From Flavobacterium ginsengisoli (lineage in GTDB: Bacteria; Bacteroidota; Bacteroidia; Flavobacteriales; Flavobacteriaceae), in assembly GCF_029625315.1 (NCBI RefSeq), contig NZ_CP121110.1, forward strand, positions 4,563,501-4,627,500: 64,000 nucleotides of DNA. Direction: 5' to 3'. Positions 56,154 through 64,000 of this stretch are shown one piece after another. The translations under genes and the position numbers were made by a program. Under the pieces are notes generated by a model. The model was not told where the DNA came from. It saw only the letters and a program-made list of their open reading frames with translations, and made no database searches. Within the stretch, counting starts at the first letter, position 1, and every line of letters starts with the position of its first letter.

Positions 56154-56726
56154 TCAGAGTTTTCCAGCTCTTATTTTACTCATAAATTCTGCAGAAAAAT
56201 CCAGATAGGAGGCAAGCATATATTGAGGAACGCGCTGAACAAATTCTGGGAAATGGTCATTAAAGTGATGATATCTTTCTTCGGCTGACATTGTAAATAA
56301 GAATTTGATACGCATTTGCATTGCGCCAAAACTTTTTTGAGTAACAATTCTAAAGTATCTTTCAAGATTAGGAATTTCAAGTAGTAATGCCTCTAAAAGG
56401 TTTTTATCAATGGCAATAACTTCTGAGTTTTCAACTGCCTGCAGATAAAAGCTTGATGGTATGTGATTGTGGTAGCTCAAATAATCAGTAATCCACCAGT
56501 TTTCTATCGCAAATTGAAGTGTTTGCTCTGTACCTTTAGGATTGATGATATATTGTCTCATACAGCCCTTGACAACAAAATACATTGTATTGCAAATTTG
56601 ACCTTCTGTGAGTATATGTTCTTTCTTTTTTATATTAGAAATTTCTAGACATGATTCTAATTTATCTATTTCTGAAGGTTCAAGAGTAATAAATTTTTCA
56701 ATATGGTCAAAAAGCGCTTTGTACAT
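56154..56726 (-). CDS. Crp/Fnr-family transcriptional regulator
   Basis: A 190-residue regulator. Residues 1-120 form a cyclic-nucleotide-binding-type barrel (KKEHILTEGQICNTMYFVVK, GCMRQYIINPKGTEQTLQFA). A helical linker follows. The end, QYMLASYLDFSAEFMSKIRA, is the short C-terminal helix-turn-helix usual in this Bacteroidota subgroup. The ligand pocket lacks the Arg of true cAMP receptors, so the effector is unknown. It lies 79 bases upstream of the AhpD-like gene, a pairing that suggests control of that gene. Confidence 0.88.
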   Translation of the reverse strand: MYKALFDHIEKFITLEPSEIDKLESCLEISNIKKKEHILTEGQICNTMYFVVKGCMRQYIINPKGTEQTLQFAIENWWITDYLSYHNHIPSSFYLQAVENSEVIAIDKNLLEALLLEIPNLERYFRIVTQKSFGAMQMRIKFLFTMSAEERYHHFNDHFPEFVQRVPQYMLASYLDFSAEFMSKIRAGKL

Positions 56727-56800
56727 AAGATTATTTTGATTTATACAAAGTTACCTTTTAATTTTTTTCTAAAGACGGAGATTTGAGACTTCTTTAAAGC

Positions 56801-56830
56801 AAAAAACCATTCGCGTTAACGAATGGTTTT
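56801..56830 (-). terminator. Terminator of the thrS-infC-rpmI-rplT operon
   Basis: AAAACCATTCG and CGAATGGTTTT with a six-base loop and T6 on the minus strand, just after rplT. Confidence 0.88.
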
Positions 56831-56872
56831 ATATAATAAGTAAGTAATCTTAAATTGAGTTTATAAAACGTT

Positions 56873-57216
56873 TTATTTTACTTTATTAAGAATAGCTTTG
56901 AAAGCTTCTGGGTGGTTCATAGCTAAATCTGCAAGAACTTTACGGTTCAATTCGATTCCGTTAGCTTTAACTTTCCCCATGAATTGAGAATAAGACATTC
57001 CCTCTAATCTAGCTCCAGCGTTGATACGTTGAATCCATAATGAACGGAAATTTCTTTTATTCTGTTTTCTGTCACGGTAAGCGTAGCTCATCGCTTTCTC
57101 TACCGCGTTCTTAGCAACTGTCCAAACGTTTTTACGTCTACCAAAGAAACCTTTGGCTTGCTTCATTATTTTTTTCTTCTTGCTCTTTTAGCAACTGAAT
57201 TTACCGATCTTGGCAT
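56873..57216 (-). CDS. rplT: 50S ribosomal protein L20, frameshifted as read
   Basis: ATG at 57216 gives [16 protein letters not shown], the L20 N-terminus. The frame breaks at T7 57169-57175 on the plus strand (A8 expected), and resumes [20 protein letters not shown]. The corrected length is 114 residues, normal for L20, which binds 23S rRNA early in 50S assembly. L20 is essential or nearly so, and the first half of the protein carries the RNA-binding basic extension, so this indel is hard to accept as real. It is the last gene of the operon. Confidence 0.95.
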
Positions 57217-57400
57217 AATTTTAATGTGTTTTTGTAGCAGGCGTCCTGAATTGAATCAAAGGAACTTAAAGCCATACTCCAAGGTTATATAAATAATTTT
57301 TTAACCTAAAGAAAATCTTTAGTCTAATGTCTTAAAGTCAAATGTCTAATGTCAGATACTGACTTTTAAACTTTATGACTTTCTAACTTCTGACTTATAA

Positions 57401-57598
57401 TTAGATAATTCTTAATTGTTGTTTAATGCTTCTCATATCTGTTTGGTGAACTAGCGCTGAGTGAGTCAAAGCTAATTTACGTTTTTTAGATTTTTTAGTC
57501 AAGATGTGACTTTTAAAAGCATGCTTTCTTTTAATCTTTCCAGAACCAGTAACTTTAAAACGTTTCTTAGCGCTAGATTTTGTTTTCATTTTAGGCAT
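57401..57598 (-). CDS. rpmI: 50S ribosomal protein L35
   Basis: A 65-residue basic protein: [20 protein letters not shown] and [20 protein letters not shown]. Length is typical. It lies between infC and rplT as in most bacteria, with spacers rich in AAGTC repeats. Confidence 0.97.
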   Translation of the reverse strand: MPKMKTKSSAKKRFKVTGSGKIKRKHAFKSHILTKKSKKRKLALTHSALVHQTDMRSIKQQLRII

Positions 57599-57661
57599 TT
57601 TTCCTAGTGTTTTAATTTATTCTTACTTACTTATATCTTTAGTCTGAATGTTTAAAAGTTA

Positions 57662-57694
57662 AAAGTCAAAAGTCAGTTTATGACTTTTGACTTT
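57662..57694 (-). repeat. Perfect hairpin between infC and rpmI
   Basis: Fourteen-base arms AAAGTCAAAAGTCA and TGACTTTTGACTTT with a five-base loop. It may tune rpmI and rplT expression within the operon, but no family is recognised. Related, imperfect AAGTC words lie in 57320-57400. Confidence 0.6.
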
Positions 57695-57714
57695 AAGACT
57701 TTCGATCTTAAGAC

Positions 57715-58269
57715 TTATTTCTTTTTCTTCGGAGCAATGAACATAATCATTCTCTTTCCTTCCAAAACAGGCATAGCTTCAACTTTACCATGTTCCTCTA
57801 AATCTTGAGCAAGACGTAATAATAGAATCTGACCTTGATCTTTATAAATGATAGAACGTCCTTTAAAGAATACGAAAGCTTTTAATTTAGCTCCCTCTTT
57901 TAAGAATTTTTCAGCGTTCTTTCTTTTAAATTCATAATCATGCTCATCTGTTTGAGGACCAAATCGAATTTCCTTTACCACAACTTGAGAAGATTTAGCC
58001 TTCAAAGCCTTATCTCTTTTCTTTTGTTCGTAAACAAATTTCTTGTAATCCATGATTTTACAAACCGGTGGTTCCGCATTTGGCGAAATTTCAACTAAAT
58101 CCAATTCAAATTGGTCAGCTAAACGTAGCGCGTCAGCGATTTTAAAAACCCCAGGTTCAATGTTTTCACCTACAAGACGTACTTCAGGAACACGAATAAG
58201 ATTGTTTATTCTGTGTGCATCTTTCTTCTCTACTCGAGGTTGAAAACCTCTGTTACTTTTTATTGCTAT
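57715..58269 (-). CDS. infC: Translation initiation factor IF-3 with AUA start codon
   Basis: A 184-residue factor binding the 30S subunit and checking start codons. The true start is ATA at 58267-58269, giving [18 protein letters not shown]; an in-frame TAG lies three codons upstream, and no ATG, GTG or TTG exists before TTG 58104, which would cut off the whole N-terminal domain. The body reads [20 protein letters not shown] and [16 protein letters not shown]. In E. coli infC starts at AUU, which IF-3 itself disfavours, giving autoregulation; the AUA here fits the same logic. Confidence 0.93.
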   Translation of the reverse strand: MAIKSNRGFQPRVEKKDAHRINNLIRVPEVRLVGENIEPGVFKIADALRLADQFELDLVEISPNAEPPVCKIMDYKKFVYEQKKRDKALKAKSSQVVVKEIRFGPQTDEHDYEFKRKNAEKFLKEGAKLKAFVFFKGRSIIYKDQGQILLLRLAQDLEEHGKVEAMPVLEGKRMIMFIAPKKKK

Positions 58270-58285
58270 GACTTTCTAATTTAAG

Positions 58286-60232
58286 TTAAACTGTAAATAC
58301 TTTTAATGTCTTTTTTATCTCTTCGTCTACAATCGCGACAAATTCTTCGATTGAAACTGTGATATTGCCTTTTCCTTCTTGTCCGTGACGACGAATAGAA
58401 ATCGTGCCATTTTTCTCTTCTTCCTCACCAACGATAAGCATAAATGGAATTTTCTGCATTTCTGCATCTCTAATTTTCTTACCGATAGTTTCATTTCGGT
58501 TGTCAATTAGGGCGCGAATTTCGTGATTTTCTAGCAAATCTAAAACTTTTTTAGCATAATTTTCGTATTTCTCGCTCAAAGACAAGATAATAGCCTGCTC
58601 AGGCATTAACCAAAGTGGGAAATTTCCTGCTGTATGCTCTAGTAAAATTGCTATAAAACGTTCCATAGATCCAAAAGGAGCTCTGTGAATCATAACAGGG
58701 CGATGTAATTCATTATCAGCGCCTTTATAAGTCAATTCAAAACGTTCAGGCAAGTTGTAATCTACCTGAATTGTTCCTAATTGCCATTGTCTTCCCAAAG
58801 CATCTTTTACCATGAAATCAAGTTTCGGACCATAAAATGTCGCTTCACCATATTCGACAACAGTATTAAGACCTTTGTCTTTTGCTGCGTTGATAATTGC
58901 ATTTTCTGCCTTTTCCCAATTTTCATCAGTACCAATATACTTGTCTCTATTTTCCTGATCTCTTAATGAAATCTGAGCAGTAAAGTTCTCAAAGCCTAAT
59001 GAGCCAAATACGTACAATACAAGGTCAATTACTTTTTTGAATTCTTCGTCTAATTGCTCCGGAGTACAGAAGATATGCGCATCATCTTGAGTGAATCCTC
59101 TAACGCGAGTTAAACCATGTAATTCTCCAGATTGCTCATATCTGTAAACGGTACCAAACTCAGCATAACGCTTAGGTAGATCTTTATATGACCAAGGTCT
59201 TACGTTGTAAATCTCACAGTGATGAGGACAGTTCATTGGTTTCAATAAAAATTCTTCACCCTCAGCTGGTGTATGAATTGGTTGGAAACTATCTGCCCCA
59301 TACTTTGCATAATGACCAGAAGTTACATAAAGTTCTTTTTGGCCAATGTGCGGACTCACAACTTGCTCGTATCCAGCTTTCTTTTGAGCTTTCTTTAAAA
59401 ATTGCTCCAAACGCTCTCTAAGAGCAGCGCCTTTAGGTAGCCATAAAGGCAAACCTTGACCTACTTTTTGAGAAAAAGCGAACAACTCCAACTCTTTTCC
59501 TAATTTACGGTGATCACGACGTTTTGCCTCCTCAAGAAGTTCAAGATATTCAGTTAAATCTTTTTGTTTAGGGAAAGAAGTTCCGTAAACACGAGTCAAC
59601 TGTTTGTTTTTCTCATCACCTCTCCAGTAAGCACCGGCAACACTCATGATTTTTACAGCTTTGATTATTCCAGTATTTGGAATATGTCCACCACGGCATA
59701 AATCAGTAAAAGTTGCATGGTCACAAAAAGTAATAGTTCCGTCTTCAAGGTTTGAAATTAATTCAGTCTTATAAACGTTATCCTTATACATTTCTAGCGC
59801 CTCTGCTTTGCTTACTGGGCGCATTTTGAAATCATATTTTCCTCTAGAGATTTCAAGAATACGATCTTCAATCTTTTTGAAGTCAGCTTCAGAAATCTTT
59901 TGATCTTCAAAATCTACATCATAATAAAAACCATTAGCAATTGCAGGCCCAAGAGTTAATTTGATTCCTGGGTACAATTCCTCAAGGGCTTGTGCCATTA
60001 CGTGCGAAGTCGAATGCCAGAAAGCTTTTTTTCCTTCTGCATCATTCCAAGTATATAGTATAAGATTACCGTCGGTCGTTAATGGAGTTTCGGTTTCAAT
60101 AGTTGTACCATTAAAAGATGCAGAAATCACATTTCTAGCAAAACCTTCGCTAATGTTTTTAGCGACCTCCATTGGAGTTACGCCTGAAGCAAACTCTCTA
60201 ATTGACCCATCGGGTAAAGTAATCTTGATCAT
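58286..60232 (-). CDS. thrS: Threonyl-tRNA synthetase
   Basis: A 648-residue class II synthetase: TGS domain 1-60, editing domain with [17 protein letters not shown], catalytic domain with motif 2 ([20 protein letters not shown]), zinc ligands ([12 protein letters not shown]) and motif 3 ([20 protein letters not shown]), and the anticodon domain to the end ([20 protein letters not shown]). It charges tRNA-Thr. It is first in the operon, 16 bases before infC. No leader T-box or operator structure is obvious. Confidence 0.97.
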   Translation of the reverse strand: MIKITLPDGSIREFASGVTPMEVAKNISEGFARNVISASFNGTTIETETPLTTDGNLILYTWNDAEGKKAFWHSTSHVMAQALEELYPGIKLTLGPAIANGFYYDVDFEDQKISEADFKKIEDRILEISRGKYDFKMRPVSKAEALEMYKDNVYKTELISNLEDGTITFCDHATFTDLCRGGHIPNTGIIKAVKIMSVAGAYWRGDEKNKQLTRVYGTSFPKQKDLTEYLELLEEAKRRDHRKLGKELELFAFSQKVGQGLPLWLPKGAALRERLEQFLKKAQKKAGYEQVVSPHIGQKELYVTSGHYAKYGADSFQPIHTPAEGEEFLLKPMNCPHHCEIYNVRPWSYKDLPKRYAEFGTVYRYEQSGELHGLTRVRGFTQDDAHIFCTPEQLDEEFKKVIDLVLYVFGSLGFENFTAQISLRDQENRDKYIGTDENWEKAENAIINAAKDKGLNTVVEYGEATFYGPKLDFMVKDALGRQWQLGTIQVDYNLPERFELTYKGADNELHRPVMIHRAPFGSMERFIAILLEHTAGNFPLWLMPEQAIILSLSEKYENYAKKVLDLLENHEIRALIDNRNETIGKKIRDAEMQKIPFMLIVGEEEEKNGTISIRRHGQEGKGNITVSIEEFVAIVDEEIKKTLKVFTV

Positions 60233-60252
60233 TGTTTATAATTTTGTGAATG

Positions 60253-60283
60253 CAAATATACGTGATTACAAAAATACATACAA
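60253..60283 (-). promoter_or_regulatory. Promoter of the thrS operon, TTG-N20-TATATTTG
   Basis: TTG at 60281-60283 and TATATTTG at 60253-60260 on the minus strand, spacer 20, 20 bases before the thrS ATG. Confidence 0.78.
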
Positions 60284-60416
60284 TATATAAGTACAAGTTT
60301 ACTCTATTATATAATAAGTATTGTCTTTTGTCTATTATTTTATATTATATTATATGTAAAGCTAATTCTTTTTCAAAACCTCACGTCTTTACTTTATATG
60401 TACATATATAATATAA

Positions 60417-60546
60417 GTATGGAATATAAGTATGGAATATAAGTATGGAATATAAGTATGGAATAGGAGTATGGAATAGAAGTATGGAATAGAAGTATGG
60501 AATAGAAGTATGGAATAGAAGTATGGAATAGAAGTATGGAATATGA
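60417..60546. repeat. 13-bp tandem repeat, ten copies
   Basis: Ten copies of GTATGGAATA plus three bases (ATAA or AGAA type). The first four are the TAA form and the later ones the GAA form, so the array has grown in two blocks. The unit is not a multiple of three, so it is not coding. It lies between the thrS promoter and the rRNA promoters. Confidence 0.88.
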
Positions 60547-60569
60547 TGCTGGGTAGATGGGAAACCTTA

Positions 60570-60890
60570 AGTTTTATAATAAACAAGGATCTTTTGCGGC
60601 CGAAGGCCTGCCTAAAAAGGATTTCCGCTTCCATCGGGGCTATGGCGGAGCATTTTTGGAACACATTTTTACGGAAAGCGCCCCTTTAAGAATATAAGGA
60701 GCCGCGCAAAAAGGGCATGAAATGGCGGAAACTCCGCAAAAGCGGCATTGAAAAACCCCGATAAAACGGCAAAACCGCACCGCAGTTCAGAAAAACCCCA
60801 CACAGCGCCAAAAAAAAGCAGAGCGTAAAGGGACTGCTTCCAGACAGTTACGGAAAAAGGCAAAAAAAGATTAAAAAAAGCGGCTAAAAA
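60570..60890. other. GC-rich non-coding block upstream of the rRNA operon
   Basis: Visibly richer in G+C than the flanks, with small hairpins such as GCGGAAACTCCGC near 60724-60738 and the palindrome GGCCGAAGGCC near 60598. Open frames on the minus strand here look like chance. Together with 60233-61340 it makes a gene-free stretch of about 1.1 kb. It might be a remnant or conserved leader, and I see no family match. Confidence 0.4.
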
Positions 60891-60893
60891 AGC

Positions 60894-60923
60894 TTGGAAA
60901 AGCGGAAAAAGGTTCTACTTTTG
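60894..60923 (+). promoter_or_regulatory. rRNA promoter P1, TTG-N19-TACTTTTG
   Basis: AGCTTG (TTG 60894-60896), 19-base spacer, TACTTTTG (60916-60923), then CACCCGC. About 420 bases before 16S. Confidence 0.8.
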
Positions 60924-61014
60924 CACCCGCAACAGCAAAACGCTCATCGAAATGCCGGCAAGGGAATAAGAATTAAAAAGGGAAGAAATTTTCTAAAAAA
61001 AGATTCGAAAAAGC

Positions 61015-61045
61015 TTGCGAGATTTGAAAAAGCGATTTACATTTG
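61015..61045 (+). promoter_or_regulatory. rRNA promoter P2, TTG-N20-TACATTTG
   Basis: AGCTTG (TTG 61015-61017), 20-base spacer, TACATTTG (61038-61045), then CACCCCGC. Confidence 0.8.
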
Positions 61046-61139
61046 CACCCCGCAAAACACGGAAAGCTCTTTGATAGACTGGGAAGGAAAAAGGAAAATG
61101 GAGGCGAAAATAAAGCTTCAAAATTTTTCAAATTTTTTC

Positions 61140-61170
61140 TTGCAGGTTTAAAAAATTAGTTTTAGTTTTG
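61140..61170 (+). promoter_or_regulatory. rRNA promoter P3, TTG-N20-TAGTTTTG
   Basis: TTG 61140-61142, 20-base spacer, TAGTTTTG (61163-61170), then CACCCGC. About 170 bases before 16S. Confidence 0.8.
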
Positions 61171-61342
61171 CACCCGCTTTGAAACACAAGCGATGAAGAA
61201 ATAAAGACACGTTCGTAGACATATTGAATTGACAGCCGTTCTGAAAGAGATTTCAGAACATAAAGAATAAGAGCATTAGAATCGAGAGATTCGATAAAGA
61301 ACCGCTAAGTTTAGCGCATCGCAATATAATATTAAAATATAC

Positions 61343-62855
<1,513 letters not shown>

Positions 62856-62981
62856 TAGAGCCCTAATGTTAGTGCTTGCACACGTTTGGGAAATAAGATG
62901 CGCAGCATCGGTTTTTTGGATCTTGAAATTGTATTGCTCTTGCTGTTAATTTAAAAAAATGATAAAACTTAAGTAAAACAG

Positions 62982-63055
62982 AGTCTCGTAGCTCAGCTGG
63001 TTAGAGTACTACACTGATAATGTAGGGGTCGGCAGTTCGAGTCTGCCCGGGACTA
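62982..63055 (+). tRNA. tRNA-Ile (GAT)
   Basis: A 74-base cloverleaf: acceptor AGTCTCG pairs with CGGGACT, the anticodon loop is CTGATAA with anticodon GAT, and the T arm is GGCAGTTCGAGTCTGCC. It lies in the 16S-23S spacer. Confidence 0.97.
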
Positions 63056-63148
63056 CTATTTGACTTAAAAGAAGGAAATTCTAGAGTTGAAAGGTTACGA
63101 ATTACAAAAAAAATTCATAATTCATAATTCACAATTCATAATTAGATT

Positions 63149-63222
63149 GGGGGATTAGCTCAGCTGGCTAGAGCGCCTGCCTTGCACGCAGGAGGTCAAC
63201 GGTTCGACTCCGTTATTCTCCA
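63149..63222 (+). tRNA. tRNA-Ala (TGC)
   Basis: A 74-base cloverleaf: acceptor GGGGGAT pairs with ATTCTCC, anticodon loop CTTGCAC giving TGC. It is second in the 16S-23S spacer, the usual Bacteroidota order. The gap before it holds short ATTCATAATTC repeats. Confidence 0.97.
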
Positions 63223-63361
63223 CAGGTCCGAAAGGGCATAAGTTCATTGACATATTGGGATAAGAAAATAATAAGAAAGTAGAAAGCGTTTTCTGTTATG
63301 GCAGCAATGCATATGATAGGAAACAAAACAAAACGGATCATATTAAATTATGATTTGGTGC

Positions 63362-64000
<639 letters not shown>

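Noticed and set aside
60417..60546. CRISPR array
   Set aside because: The repeats are head-to-tail 13-mers without spacers and there are no cas genes.
60389..60863. Two minus-strand frames across the 13-bp repeat and GC-rich block
   Set aside because: One is mostly translated tandem repeat, the other is short with odd composition and no start context; chance frames are more likely.

Overview
This window is a chromosomal segment of a Bacteroidota bacterium, most likely the genus Flavobacterium. The 16S rRNA gene reads as a flavobacterial type. A secreted nuclease ends in a type IX secretion tail. Transketolase is encoded as two separate polypeptides. Promoters carry the Bacteroidota -7 box TAnnTTTG with TTG 19-21 bases upstream. 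The DNA is AT-rich, starts lack Shine-Dalgarno sites, and there is no phage, IS element or CRISPR array.

Layout. 1-5.8 kb: end of a four-helix bundle gene, a Cys-rich protein, a BtuFCD/FecBCD-type ABC importer, trmL, an rRNA pseudouridine synthase and small proteins. 5.9-18.9 kb: an SDR oxidoreductase, a large secreted nuclease, a four-gene ECF sigma/anti-sigma operon with a PrcB-like lipoprotein, rmuC, a thioesterase, a VOC protein, YceI and a TIGR01777 epimerase. 19-27 kb: a TetR/AarF pair, then a pigment and light-protection block (photolyase, SRPBCC protein, crtZ, crtB, crtI) headed by a MerR regulator with the residues of CarH-type vitamin-B12 photoreceptors. 27-31.3 kb: a TPR protein, three identical tRNA-Lys genes, tRNA-Leu, aroK, a phosphoribosyltransferase and an S4 protein. 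31.4-46.3 kb: FKBP lipoprotein, split transketolase, glycosyltransferases, ChbG-like deacetylase, tgt, lptF-like, EamA transporter, accA, dnaB. 46.3-55.5 kb: two signalling loci, one a three-gene membrane protein/kinase/regulator unit, the other a tandem pair of TPR histidine kinases (the second catalytically degenerate) plus a response regulator. 55.6-60.3 kb: an AhpD-like protein, a Crp/Fnr regulator, and the thrS-infC-rpmI-rplT operon, where infC starts at AUA. 60.3-64 kb: a 13-bp tandem repeat, a GC-rich block, three tandem promoters and an rrn operon (16S, tRNA-Ile, tRNA-Ala, start of 23S).

Data quality. At least 14 genes, including essential rplT, are broken by single-base indels. Six of the indels are an expected A8 tract read as A7. 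Each gene is restored to a length divisible by three once corrected. I read these as sequencing or assembly errors unless resequencing confirms them, and I annotate the full-length genes across the breaks.

How the parts fit. The strongest functional story is light control of carotenoid and photolyase genes by a B12-binding MerR protein, in a genome that also has a possible corrinoid or siderophore importer. The second is a kinase/pseudokinase pair feeding one response regulator. The third is a shared promoter class for stable RNAs, TTG-N19-21-TAnnTTTGCACCC.
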